NCBI GenBank assembly: GCA_002730875.1
Contig: PCBI01000019.1
Coordinates: 434,001 to 498,000 of the forward strand
Direction: 5' to 3'
Source: Spirochaetaceae bacterium
GTDB taxonomy: Bacteria > Spirochaetota > Leptospiria > Leptospirales > Leptonemataceae
Length of the DNA stretch: 64,000 nucleotides
Shown here: in pieces, positions 8,668-17,863 of the stretch
Layout of the letters: each line of letters opens with the position of its first letter
How positions within the stretch are numbered: position 1 is the stretch's first letter
Notes under the pieces: generated by a model
The model's input: only the letters and a program-made list of their open reading frames with translations
The model's database searches: none
What the model was told of the DNA's origin: nothing
Made by a program: the position numbers and the translations under genes

Positions 8668-9929
8668 AACCTGCGAAGACTTCAATTAGCGTTTGGTCAT
8701 CGCGTCTGCTTTCACTGGCTCTGAGCGCGATTTTATTCTTCGGTTGTACCGACCAGGTGAACTGGATAGAGTATCGCGGCGAACACGGCCAGGGGCATAC
8801 AAGCAATGCCATGTATCCGCCGCTGGGCTTGCGTTGGAAACTCAAGCTTCAGGAAAACACCGAGCGAGCCAAGGCTTTTAACCCGCCGCTCTTCATAGAC
8901 GATGTTCTGTACTTTGGTTCCACGGATGGAAACTTCTATGCCCTGGACGTGGCCACCGGTTACATGAAATGGATCTTCAAAGAGCCATCCGGGGCCATTA
9001 ACTCGGTGCCCTTCGCCGACGAAGACACAATCTATTTTGGCGCAAACGATGGTAACGTCTATGCCGTGGACATGGAAACCGGGGACGAAAAGTGGAGATT
9101 CAATACTGGTCGAACAGTGCAATCCCTGGTTCTGCGATACGGGGATCATGTAATTTTTACAAGCGATACGGGAGCCACCTACTTTTTGACTCCGGACGGT
9201 GAACAGGAATTTTCGCTACCCAACCCGGTGTGGTCCCACCATACATTCCAGGTCTATGATGGGGTTGTGTACTGGGCCCCGAAAGGTCGCAATTTTGGCG
9301 CCTACGACATAGAAAAGCGCGAGTTTCTCTGGCTTTACAATGTGGATGTGCCTTATGCGCTCTGGTATTCCTTTCCCGCCGTGGACGAAACCACGGTGTA
9401 CTTTGCTTCCAACTTTTTCAAAGGTATGGAATCGGAGCTTAACTTCTATGCCATGGACCGCAAGACCGGTCGCAAGCTCTGGCAGGTAAGCGATGAAATG
9501 GACATCGGTCGTAAGGTGCCGCCCAACCGCTATACCCGATTTCTGGATCACGTGGATCTTCTGGATTACATGGCCCCGGCCATCTACAAAGATCTGGTCA
9601 TTTACACCGCCGGCGATACAAAGGTCCGGGCTTTTTATAAGGACGATGGGGATGAAGCCTGGGAACGGGAATTTACCTATCCCACTTCATCGGCGCCTAC
9701 CATTGCCGGTAACCGGGTATATATTGGCGTGCAGGGTTCCCGCGTAATGACCGAATCCGGCGAATTGAGCGATCCGCCGCGGCTGGTCTGTCTTTCCGCA
9801 ACCGATGGCTCCATTCTATGGGAAATGGACGTAGACGGAGCGATCCTGTCCGCTCCGATCATTTCCGGAAATCAAATGATGTTTGGCACCGACCAGAACT
9901 ACTTCTACGTTCTTGAAGAAGTGCTTTAA
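8664..9929 (+). CDS. PQQ-like beta-propeller lipoprotein
   Basis: 421 residues. The TTG start at 8664 overlaps the preceding stop (TTGA), with GAGGGG upstream at 8649-8654. A signal segment ends at ILFFGC (Cys28), a good lipobox. The mature protein carries repeated PQQ-type blades of the form VYFGSxDGxxYALDxxTGxxxWxF (for example near residues 88, 130 and 250), as in BamB and related scaffold proteins. It lacks obvious catalytic residues. Its place after MoxR, DUF58 and transglutaminase genes suggests a periplasmic or outer-membrane partner of that system. Confidence 0.85.
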   Translation: MKPAKTSISVWSSRLLSLALSAILFFGCTDQVNWIEYRGEHGQGHTSNAMYPPLGLRWKLKLQENTERAKAFNPPLFIDDVLYFGSTDGNFYALDVATGYMKWIFKEPSGAINSVPFADEDTIYFGANDGNVYAVDMETGDEKWRFNTGRTVQSLVLRYGDHVIFTSDTGATYFLTPDGEQEFSLPNPVWSHHTFQVYDGVVYWAPKGRNFGAYDIEKREFLWLYNVDVPYALWYSFPAVDETTVYFASNFFKGMESELNFYAMDRKTGRKLWQVSDEMDIGRKVPPNRYTRFLDHVDLLDYMAPAIYKDLVIYTAGDTKVRAFYKDDGDEAWEREFTYPTSSAPTIAGNRVYIGVQGSRVMTESGELSDPPRLVCLSATDGSILWEMDVDGAILSAPIISGNQMMFGTDQNYFYVLEEVL

Positions 9930-9970
9930 TTCAATAGACAACCGTTGCTGGCCCGATCCAGGATGCTCGC

Positions 9971-10990
9971 ATGTACCGAAGGGCCTTGCGTTCTTTCTGC
10001 TCCGGGAGCCGGCTATGGCTTTTCACTCTGCTATGCGCCGGAACCAGTTTTCCTCTGGGGGCTGAAGATGTGTTGCAGCCCGAAATCCTCTCACCCGGAT
10101 CGCCGGAAGAACCTGACGGCAAACCCATAGAAGCGAGATATCTCAGTATTCGTCCGGGTATCGGAGTTAGCAATCTTTCTATCAAGGTACGAGATGGTTC
10201 CGGACAGTCCACTCAGCTGAGGGCGGACCGTGCCGTTTGGCCTTTTCTGGATTTATCCACCAGGGACTGGAAATTCAATTCCTGGTCCGGGTTTAACGTC
10301 TGGCTTCATGCGGAGCGATTCGAAATGAAAACGCAGTCAATACCGCTGGGCAGCTTCCAGGCCGAGTCCGGAAGCGGTGGTTCTGATTTCGAGTACCCGG
10401 CTTCAAAGGGAATCGAGGGCGAGTACTATTCAATGCATGGCACTTTCTATGTTGAGGCCCCGTTCTTTGTAAGGCTGGGTGTAGGATTGGGCCCGGCCCA
10501 GACCCGTTTTTCCGGGGAATCCGAGTTCTTTCGACTGGGACTGCCTTTTTTCTACAACAACGCCACTAGATCGGAGGCCCTGGAATTGACGCGGCTGTGG
10601 TTGATTAACTCCGGAAGCCTGTTTCGCGGGCAGCCCATCCGAGATTACTTCATTCTTCAGATAAATCAACCCGGCAGTCTGGAGAGATTGGGTCAGTATT
10701 ACCTACTTCGCGGTCCCATTCAGTTCAGTCCGGAAGACTTTGTCTTTTACCGATATGCCGGACTGGATTCGCAATACAACCTGCTTGAATTCATAGCGTT
10801 GACTCAGTTGAATCGCGAGAAGCTCAAGGTGCGTAGTCCGCTACTATTCAGTCCTATGATTTACCTGGAATACCACTGGTTATTTCTAACCTTTCGATTG
10901 CAGTGGTCCGGCCCCCGATTCTCCCAGGGTGGCTATGACTACACAATTCGGTCTTTCAATGCCGCGCTTATGCTAAACTGGCGGTGGTAG
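9971..10990 (+). CDS. Probable outer-membrane beta-barrel protein
   Basis: 339 residues. The ATG at 9971 has AGGATG upstream. An N-terminal segment ending near PLGAED looks like a signal peptide cut by signal peptidase I. The mature part is rich in alternating hydrophobic/polar strands and aromatic residues and ends in ALMLNWRW, with strand-like spacing and a terminal aromatic residue as in outer-membrane barrels. No family recognised. It is 41 bases after the propeller gene and probably ends the MoxR operon. Confidence 0.65.
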   Translation: MYRRALRSFCSGSRLWLFTLLCAGTSFPLGAEDVLQPEILSPGSPEEPDGKPIEARYLSIRPGIGVSNLSIKVRDGSGQSTQLRADRAVWPFLDLSTRDWKFNSWSGFNVWLHAERFEMKTQSIPLGSFQAESGSGGSDFEYPASKGIEGEYYSMHGTFYVEAPFFVRLGVGLGPAQTRFSGESEFFRLGLPFFYNNATRSEALELTRLWLINSGSLFRGQPIRDYFILQINQPGSLERLGQYYLLRGPIQFSPEDFVFYRYAGLDSQYNLLEFIALTQLNREKLKVRSPLLFSPMIYLEYHWLFLTFRLQWSGPRFSQGGYDYTIRSFNAALMLNWRW

Positions 10991-10996
10991 CAACGG

Positions 10997-11251
10997 GTGA
11001 AAGACAAGCTTCTTCCACCTGGTATACTTGTTGATAATCTACTGGTACTCCTGGCCTACCTGGTATTTTCCACGGGTGGTCTGGGCTACGCTGTGGGCCT
11101 TATCAGGAATTCTCCTGGCGGCAGCCCGGCAGCCCTCCACGCGAAGAGCCACCTCGCTTCGAACAGAGAGGCCCGACTGACAGGGCGGACCACGGTTCAC
11201 CGGCCTCTATCGCTTCGGACAGGACCTCTCGGGATCACTTCAGATAAATGA
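10997..11251 (+). CDS. Doubtful small ORF or gene remnant
   Basis: An 84-codon frame begins with GTG 6 bases after the barrel gene stop. Its first half has one hydrophobic segment (LLVLLAYLVFSTGGLGYAVG); the second half is Arg/Ser/Thr-rich and not protein-like. No family recognised. It may be a small membrane protein, a decayed gene or chance. Confidence 0.25.
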   Translation: MKDKLLPPGILVDNLLVLLAYLVFSTGGLGYAVGLIRNSPGGSPAALHAKSHLASNREARLTGRTTVHRPLSLRTGPLGITSDK

Positions 11252-11271
11252 TGCAGTTTATCGCTGCGTAA

Positions 11272-12840
11272 CTACCTGGGCGCTTTTGGAATCGACCGAT
11301 GGCGAACGGTCGGCTCCTTGAGGCTTCTTTCGAAATAGAATCTCTCTGTATTCATATAGTCCTCAATCATCTGCGCAATCTGCGTATGTCCTTGATTGGA
11401 AGCGATATGCCCGGCATGGTTTCCGTTTAATTCAATTAGAGCGTCCGCCCCTTTTTCGATAAGAACTTCTACAACATCGGCGTGCCCAAAGTGGGCAGCA
11501 TACATCAAAGAAGTCCATCCCTGAAAGTTTACATCTACCTGAGCGCCCTGATCCAGAGCGTTGGATACCGCTGTCGCATCGCCTTTATAGGCCGCCTTGA
11601 GGAGCGCCAGGTTTAGCTCTTCGCGGTCTGGCTTGTTGTCTACGACCGTGGTATTGCCGGAGCGCGCGTACTGCCGATGATAGGCCAATAGCTCCTGGCC
11701 CGTTAAGGGGCGGTTCCAGATAGCAAAGTCATCCACGAAACCTTTGAGTACCGAGCCAGTGCGAAACTGGGTAAATTTGAATGTGTCGTAGTCTCCCGAT
11801 TTCTGGGTTAGTTCAAGATAATTCCTGTCCAGCCTGAAATCCCGAAGTCGCTTCCCATCAAAAGCGATTCTTCCTCTTCGCGCGCTTAAATCCAGGCTGA
11901 CTACAATCGTATGCCACTGATTGGAGCGGAATTTGGCCTGGTCCAGGGTATAGATATCTATCCAGTATCGATCGTCCCCGATGGTCATGTCTTCGTAGCC
12001 TTCCAGTTTCAGCCATAGTGTTCCGTCATGGCAGGCCAGATCCATCCGGCCGCCATCTACAGAAAAGAACGCTTCATTGAGGCAGGGCTTTCCTTCGTGG
12101 GGCTCTAGCCGGAAGTTGAAGGCAACGGTAAAGCCCTTCTTTCCCGGCAGGTTCGGCTTGTGCAAATATGCTGTTGCATTGCTCTTCATATCATATTCGC
12201 CGTTTCCATGGAGTGCGTCGTCCATGATCTGAAACACCGGACTGTCAATCCTCAGGTGGATATTCTTGCCGGTTTCCTCTTTCAGGTCTCCGTTGAAACG
12301 GTACAGTGCTAACAGGCCGCTGATCAGATCTACCCCTCCCGCCGGGCCTGCATCCGGTTGCATGCGGTCCGGCCCATCCAAAGTTAGACCGGAGAATGTT
12401 ATGCCATGCTTTTGGAGGGTGCTGGATACCCAACGGCGCTTTCCGGTGTAGCCGGCTATATCGAGCCAATTCTTGACCTCTTCGCTGGAAGCGATGACTT
12501 CGCCGTTCTTAATAATTATTATGCTTCCCAGGTCGATGGGTAGTTCGGAACGCAAGAAGGAGGACTGGTTGATGTTAATGGTACCCAGGTCCGGCCCTTT
12601 CAGGTCGTACATGGATTGCTTGAACAGGCTGGCCGCATAGCTGCCCATATCGCAGTTCAGGCCCATGTAGGCCACAATGGTCCTGTTGGGCAGAACCTGC
12701 TGGTAGTTCGACGGCGTAATTTCGTACTCTGCGGCGGCTAGTTTTGCTGGCACGAATCCCGCCAATAGAATAAGCGTAATCGCCTGTATCTGAAATGAAG
12801 GAAAGCGCCGAAATCCTGGCTTCTTTTCTATGCTGTCCAT
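11272..12840 (-). CDS. Exported thioredoxin-like, LamG and ankyrin-repeat protein
   Basis: 522 residues from ATG 12840, which has GAGGG 5 bases upstream; the longer frame to 12990 has no such site. A signal peptide ends near AKLAAAEYEI. Next comes a thioredoxin-like stretch (TIVAYMGLNCDMGSYAASLF, then IIIIKNGE), without a CxxC pair. A LamG/concanavalin-like domain follows (LLALYRFNGDLKEE, then FVDDFAIWNRPLTGQELL). About three ankyrin repeats end the protein (GWTSLMYAAHFGHADVVEVL). LamG domains bind sugars or proteins and ankyrins bind proteins. It is downstream of the GHL10 gene on the same strand. Confidence 0.8.
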   Translation of the reverse strand: MDSIEKKPGFRRFPSFQIQAITLILLAGFVPAKLAAAEYEITPSNYQQVLPNRTIVAYMGLNCDMGSYAASLFKQSMYDLKGPDLGTININQSSFLRSELPIDLGSIIIIKNGEVIASSEEVKNWLDIAGYTGKRRWVSSTLQKHGITFSGLTLDGPDRMQPDAGPAGGVDLISGLLALYRFNGDLKEETGKNIHLRIDSPVFQIMDDALHGNGEYDMKSNATAYLHKPNLPGKKGFTVAFNFRLEPHEGKPCLNEAFFSVDGGRMDLACHDGTLWLKLEGYEDMTIGDDRYWIDIYTLDQAKFRSNQWHTIVVSLDLSARRGRIAFDGKRLRDFRLDRNYLELTQKSGDYDTFKFTQFRTGSVLKGFVDDFAIWNRPLTGQELLAYHRQYARSGNTTVVDNKPDREELNLALLKAAYKGDATAVSNALDQGAQVDVNFQGWTSLMYAAHFGHADVVEVLIEKGADALIELNGNHAGHIASNQGHTQIAQMIEDYMNTERFYFERSLKEPTVRHRSIPKAPR

Positions 12841-12986
12841 TGAATCCCTCGACAGGTCTGATGATAGGCATTGGACGTTCAAATCGGCATCCGGTGAATC
12901 ATTTTTTCTGCCGCGATTGGACCAGGGCCCTGAATCGTAGTTCAGGCCGAGATTAACAGCCCGGAAATGGCGTTTCGGCACTTCTG

Positions 12987-14189
12987 TCAAGGGAGAGGTC
13001 GGTGATTTGTAGTCATCCCTGGTTCAACCTGTTTTCGGAAGGCTTTTTGCGTGAACGGCTTCTCTTTCGAATCTAACCTGGGATCCATGAAATGGGTGGC
13101 CTCAAAAAAGCAGATACCCGCCGCGGATATGGCGCGAGACGAACGTAGTTGGTGTTCAATCACTTCTGTGGAAGGGTTCAAGAACACCCCGATCCCAATC
13201 ACCAGCCTTTTGTTGATTTCCGGATCGAAGAATTGCTCCATTCGGCTGTCATGAATGTCTATTCGATTGTAGTAGGCCATCAAAAAGGCGTAATCTATGA
13301 GCCCTTCCTTGATCCAGGCCGGAAAGTCCTGAAATACATGTTTACGGATTTTGCTATCGCTGGGCCAGACTGCGGCGCTCAGTATGATTCCTGGGCGAGA
13401 ATCGACTATGGCCTCACGAATTTCTCGAACCATTGCAGTGACGTTGTCCCTTCTTTGTTGGTCCAGAGTATCCTGCTCTTCCCGGGTGAGCATCGATCCT
13501 TCCGACAGTGCCGGGAAAACTCCGAAGTCGTATTGCGAATCCGATCGGGACCATGGATACCGGATATAGTCCAGGTGAAGCCCGTCAAATTCATAGTTTT
13601 GCAGTAGTTCTCGCACCACTCTTACGTTGTACGCTCGAACATCCGGCCTGGCGGGGTCGAGAAAGGCCCCTTCCACATTGGCAGCCTTTCGCTCCTTGCC
13701 ATCATAATCCAGCATGGACTTTCCCTTTCTGTCTTTCAAAAACCATTCGGGCCTGTTTTTGATCAGATGGGCGGGATGGTTCCAGGCTATGGTCTTTGTG
13801 TCGGCGGCCAGAAATACATTAACCCATGCATGCACCTGAATACCTGCCGGGCGCGCCAACGAAAGAAATTCCTTTAGCGGGTCCAGGCCCGGCTCCAGGC
13901 CGTCCGCCCTCGGTACAAAGCTGGAATTGTAGAAGGCATCCCCCCTTCCGCGAACCTGCACAACGGCCGTATTCAGTCCATTTGCCTGCATCGCCCGGAT
14001 GACCTGGCGAATGGACTCGCGGCTCTTTATCTGATCTCTAACAATCCAGAGGGCTCGAATTTCCTGGTCCGGTTCTGCATCTCCATACAGATAAATACTG
14101 CGCTGATAAGAGGTACAGTTCAGGAAGATAAGAAGACTTAGAGTGAGCCATGAAAGGCCTATTCGCCTGAGGAGGACGGGATTGTTCAC
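12987..14189 (-). CDS. GHL10-type glycosyl hydrolase-like lipoprotein
   Basis: 400 residues with a GTG start. The signal segment ends LIFLNCTSY (Cys25), a lipobox. The rest matches the glycosyl-hydrolase-like family 10 / DUF187 (YngK-type) TIM barrel: EIRALWIVRDQI, then GLNTAVVQVRGRGDAFYNS, HAWVNVF, FLDPARPDVRAY, and FDGLHLDYIRYP carrying the acidic strand-end residue. Relatives are thought to act on cell-envelope polysaccharide; substrate unknown. It diverges from the RND pump gene across a region holding a strong palindrome, so the two may share regulation. Confidence 0.85.
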   Translation of the reverse strand: MNNPVLLRRIGLSWLTLSLLIFLNCTSYQRSIYLYGDAEPDQEIRALWIVRDQIKSRESIRQVIRAMQANGLNTAVVQVRGRGDAFYNSSFVPRADGLEPGLDPLKEFLSLARPAGIQVHAWVNVFLAADTKTIAWNHPAHLIKNRPEWFLKDRKGKSMLDYDGKERKAANVEGAFLDPARPDVRAYNVRVVRELLQNYEFDGLHLDYIRYPWSRSDSQYDFGVFPALSEGSMLTREEQDTLDQQRRDNVTAMVREIREAIVDSRPGIILSAAVWPSDSKIRKHVFQDFPAWIKEGLIDYAFLMAYYNRIDIHDSRMEQFFDPEINKRLVIGIGVFLNPSTEVIEHQLRSSRAISAAGICFFEATHFMDPRLDSKEKPFTQKAFRKQVEPGMTTNHRPLP

Positions 14190-14324
14190 AGTCTAAAAGG
14201 AGACGGGGATTTTCCTTTTCTTCCTTTCCGCTTTTGGCAATTCTACGTCAATCGGCCCAGGCAGCAAATCCGCAGGATATCGCCAGTTCCCCGAGAAGGC
14301 CACATCCGGATCAGGAAAAAATCC

Positions 14325-14353
14325 CACTTTATACCCCCTGGGGGTATAAAGTG
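14325..14353. promoter_or_regulatory. Perfect 29-base palindrome, CsoR/CstR-like operator
   Basis: Arms CACTTTATACCCCC (14325-14338) and GGGGGTATAAAGTG (14340-14353) are exact inverse complements around one T. The core TATACCCCC-GGGGGTATA resembles operators of the CsoR/RcnR/CstR repressor family, which bind C/G runs flanked by A/T. It lies 35 bases before the RND start and 135 bases from the divergent GHL10 start. No T-run follows, so it is not a typical terminator. No CsoR-family gene is in the window. Confidence 0.7.
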
Positions 14354-14388
14354 CTTTACTTCTGGTAAGTATTCAGGTTTCTGGTATC

Positions 14389-17300
14389 ATGGAACGTAAC
14401 TGGACTGGCAGGCTTGCCTCAATCTTCGTAAATAACGGAAGGCTCTCCTTACTTATTCTATTCACACTCTTTATCTGGGGCGGGATTTCCTACTTCTCCA
14501 CCCCCCGACAATACAATCCACGGATTGTAGCGCCTGCATTTCAGATCGTTGTAGATTTTCCGGGCGCCAACCGTGCCGAGGTGGTGGAACAGGTTACACG
14601 TCCCCTGGAAAACACGGTGCTGGATATACCGGGAGTGGAGGATGTTTACTCGGTATCCATGCCCGGCGGACGATCCGTAGTAAACGTCAACTTTTTCGTC
14701 GGCGAGGACGCTAACGCCGCCAAGATCACACTCAACGATCGCCTCCAGAGTAACATGGACCTATCGCCGCTGGGCGTAAAAGGCCCCTTCATCCGTTCCA
14801 TTGACCCCGACGATGTTCCTGTTATCCAGATCGCACTCAAATCGGCCGAGGTGGGTCCGGTGGAGATGCGCAAATTTGCGTACAGACTGGCGGAACGACT
14901 GACCACCGTGGAGGGCGCTCGAAACATTGAAGTTGTTGGAGGTCGCAAACGCGAACTGGCCATTCGTTTCGATCCGGTCCGACTGCGAAAGGAAAACGTT
15001 GGTATCGGACAAATCAAGCAAGCGTTGCAACGCTCCAATGTGTATTTGCCTTCGGGAGAAATCAAAACGGCCAATGAATACATCCCACTGGAGGTCACAA
15101 GCATCGTCAGCAAGCCGGAAGAACTGGAGAATATCGTGGTGGTTACCGGCGACTTTGGTCAGACCCGACTTAAAGATGTGGCCACGGTGGTCGAAACCGT
15201 AGAGGAAGTGGACTCCCATGTGCGTTTGTCGCGCAAGGCAGCGGATGGGAAGACTCTCACCGAGGATGCCGGAGTTATCATCAGTATTGCCAAGCTTGAG
15301 GATGCTAACATTACCGATGTAACGGCAGCAATTCGGGCCGATTTGCAGAGGCTTCATGCTACTTTTATACCCGACACTATTAAAACAAGCGTTGTAGTAA
15401 ACGAAGGTAAGACGGCAAAAAAGGAGATTCAAGGTCTTGTCTCTAACCTCGTGACTGCGGTAGTAATCGTCGTTGTTGTTCTTCTACTGTTTTTAGATGT
15501 GCGGGCCGCATTACTGGTGGCCATATCTATTCCGTTGACTCTGGCTTCCGTGTTCGGTGTGGCACAATTCTCCGGGCTTACCATCAACCGCATCACTCTG
15601 TTTGCGCTCATCCTTTCGCTGGGTCTACTGGTGGATAATGCCACCGTGGTTATAGAAAACATTGTGCGAAGACTGCGAGCAGCCGAGCCTGAATCCGAAG
15701 GAGGTCAGGGCCTCACTGTCAGAGAACGGAAAGAAAGCATTATAGATTCTGTCGCCGAGGTTGGTCCGGGACTATTTATGGCTACCGTAACCACGGTGCT
15801 CGCTTTTATTCCCATGGCCTTCGTAACAGGCATGATGGGCCCTTATATGGGACCGATTCCGTTCTTTGTGCCGGCCGCTATCATTATTGCGCTGATGCTT
15901 GCCTATTCGCTTAATCCGTGGATGGCCTCTCTGATACTTAGAGGCGCAAACAAAAAATCCGGACCTTCTTTGATCGAGCGTCTTCCAGGAAGACTTTCCG
16001 ATGTTATCCTGGCCGGTATTGATTTGGGAAAGGGCCTCTTTCGGAGCTATCAAGCCTACCTGCACAGACTATTGATCGATAGAAGGGCACGCAGGATAAG
16101 CCTGACAGTCATTGGACTGGCTTTGCTCGCTTCCCTGGCTTTGCCGGCCGTAACTCTCGTCAAATTCCGAATGCTGCCCAAGGCAGACCGGGAGCAGTTC
16201 TTTCTTTACGTAGACCTGCCCGCCGGTACATCCCTGGAAAGAACCAATGAGGTGACCAGAATTCTGGAAAAACGACTGATGGAGCATCCGGAGGTTATCG
16301 AACTCCAGAGCTACATTGGCCGCCCGCCCATCCTGGACTTCAACGGCCTCTTTCGCGGAGTGGAGGCCAGGAATCGGGCATGGCAGAGCACTATTCGAGT
16401 GGGGCTTACCGAACCCGAATCCAGAAATGTGAAGTCGGAGCAGATAGTTCTCAAGATGCGCCCGGAGGTTCTTAAGGATGTTCCTTCGCTGATTCCGGAT
16501 ACGCCGGTGAAGCTGAAGTTTGTAGAGGATCCTCCAGGACCGCCCGTGCGTTCTACTTTGCTGGTTCGCATACAGGGCTACGATGAAGAATTGCTGGCCC
16601 AGGTTACGAAAGCCCTGTATCCGAAAATCAAGGAAGTGGACGAAGTGGTTGATACGGATGTGTCCATACCTGAAGAGCAAATGACAGTGTCGCTCAAAGT
16701 GGATCATGCAGCCGCCACACGGCGAAGGATTGGTCCGGCGCAGATTGTTGAAGCGCTAAACACCGCCTATTCCGGCACAGTACTCGGGATCTATCATAAC
16801 TCAAATAACATCGAGCAGGAATACATCGTATTGCGCATGGATCGCAGCTATCGGGATTCCATTCCAGATATTATGAGCATTTCTTTGTTCAACGATCTGG
16901 GAATTCGGGTTCCTCTGTCGGATATGGTGCGCGTCGTGGAAGAACCCACGGTCATCCCTATGGAAAGGGAGAATCGACTGGATTCCTACTATATCCTGGG
17001 CGATATGGGGGATCGTTCCATCACCTATGCGGCCATCGACATACTCTTTATTCTGGCGGACCTCGAGCCCGCTCCGGGGGCTAAACTGGAGTCATTTAAT
17101 CTTTTCGGGGCGGACTATCGTATGCCGGACGGAAGGATCATTAAGATAAATATGGGCGGCGAATGGGAGCTAACCCTGGAAGTATTCCGGGATCTGGGAA
17201 TCGCAATGGGCGTGGCCATCTTTCTTGTTTACGTCGTGCTCGTTGCTCAATTCGGAAGCTATCGGGAACCCATGATTATCATGTCCACCATTCCGCTTTC

Positions 17301-17691
17301 TTTGATCGGAGTACTACCGGGGTTCATGATCCTGGACTGGACAGCCGGCATATACTTCACGGCCACGTCAATGATTGGCGTTATTGCGCTGGCGGGTATT
17401 GCGGTGAACAACTCCATTATCCTGCTCGAATATCTGAACGATTTGAAGCGTTCCGGCATGGGACTGGAAGAGGCCCTGGTGGAAGCCGGATCCACACGTT
17501 TCCGACCGATTATGCTCACTACGGTGACGACCATGCTGGGTTCATTGACCATCGCTTCGGATCCGGTTTGGGCCGGTCTGGCATTCGCCATTTTCTTTGG
17601 TTTGGCGCTGTCTTCCATTTTGACCCTCATCGTCTTCCCGGTCCTCTACTATATTTTAAAAGGCGCCAACTGGAAGGCGGCAGTACAGTAA
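14389..17691 (+). CDS. RND-family efflux transporter permease subunit
   Basis: 1100 residues, a normal length for AcrB/MexB-type inner-membrane pumps. The first membrane helix (about 16-36) is followed by a periplasmic porter domain starting NPRIVAPAFQIVVDFPGA, then helices 2-6 (about 350-520), a second porter domain, and a final helix block after 940. In helix 4 the usual Asp-Asp pair reads Asp416-Asn417 (GLLVDNATVV), so one proton-relay acid is missing, as in some other RND branches. No membrane fusion protein or TolC gene is adjacent. The palindrome at 14325-14353 suggests metal- or thiol/sulfur-responsive control. Substrate unknown. Confidence 0.93.
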   Translation: MERNWTGRLASIFVNNGRLSLLILFTLFIWGGISYFSTPRQYNPRIVAPAFQIVVDFPGANRAEVVEQVTRPLENTVLDIPGVEDVYSVSMPGGRSVVNVNFFVGEDANAAKITLNDRLQSNMDLSPLGVKGPFIRSIDPDDVPVIQIALKSAEVGPVEMRKFAYRLAERLTTVEGARNIEVVGGRKRELAIRFDPVRLRKENVGIGQIKQALQRSNVYLPSGEIKTANEYIPLEVTSIVSKPEELENIVVVTGDFGQTRLKDVATVVETVEEVDSHVRLSRKAADGKTLTEDAGVIISIAKLEDANITDVTAAIRADLQRLHATFIPDTIKTSVVVNEGKTAKKEIQGLVSNLVTAVVIVVVVLLLFLDVRAALLVAISIPLTLASVFGVAQFSGLTINRITLFALILSLGLLVDNATVVIENIVRRLRAAEPESEGGQGLTVRERKESIIDSVAEVGPGLFMATVTTVLAFIPMAFVTGMMGPYMGPIPFFVPAAIIIALMLAYSLNPWMASLILRGANKKSGPSLIERLPGRLSDVILAGIDLGKGLFRSYQAYLHRLLIDRRARRISLTVIGLALLASLALPAVTLVKFRMLPKADREQFFLYVDLPAGTSLERTNEVTRILEKRLMEHPEVIELQSYIGRPPILDFNGLFRGVEARNRAWQSTIRVGLTEPESRNVKSEQIVLKMRPEVLKDVPSLIPDTPVKLKFVEDPPGPPVRSTLLVRIQGYDEELLAQVTKALYPKIKEVDEVVDTDVSIPEEQMTVSLKVDHAAATRRRIGPAQIVEALNTAYSGTVLGIYHNSNNIEQEYIVLRMDRSYRDSIPDIMSISLFNDLGIRVPLSDMVRVVEEPTVIPMERENRLDSYYILGDMGDRSITYAAIDILFILADLEPAPGAKLESFNLFGADYRMPDGRIIKINMGGEWELTLEVFRDLGIAMGVAIFLVYVVLVAQFGSYREPMIIMSTIPLSLIGVLPGFMILDWTAGIYFTATSMIGVIALAGIAVNNSIILLEYLNDLKRSGMGLEEALVEAGSTRFRPIMLTTVTTMLGSLTIASDPVWAGLAFAIFFGLALSSILTLIVFPVLYYILKGANWKAAVQ

Positions 17692-17693
17692 GA

Positions 17694-17773
17694 GCTTCCT
17701 CAGAATGAGGAAGCGACCAGTTCTTATTGAATGACCGGGCAGGATAGAAGATTCCGCAGGGAGCGGAATCTTC
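17694..17773. repeat. Two strong hairpins after the RND gene
   Basis: Hairpin one (17694-17714) pairs GCTTCCTCA with TGAGGAAGC around GAA, starting 2 bases after the RND stop. Hairpin two (17747-17773) pairs GAAGATTCCGC with GCGGAATCTTC around AGGGA. Neither is followed by a T-run, so they may stabilise the mRNA end or be copies of a genome repeat resembling the hairpins at 1-224. Confidence 0.65.
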
Positions 17774-17863
17774 AGTTTAGATCGTTTTCACCCTGGAAGG
17801 AGCGGAAGGCTGCGAAATCCTTTGGGAGGAGCGGACGCGACCGGTTTTGGGGACCGAACGGAG

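Noticed and set aside
14325..14353. Intrinsic terminator
   Set aside because: It sits between divergent genes and no T-run follows either arm, so an operator explains it better.
17163..17708. 181-codon plus-strand frame over the RND 3' end
   Set aside because: It lies in another frame of a clearly conserved RND sequence and looks like a shadow.
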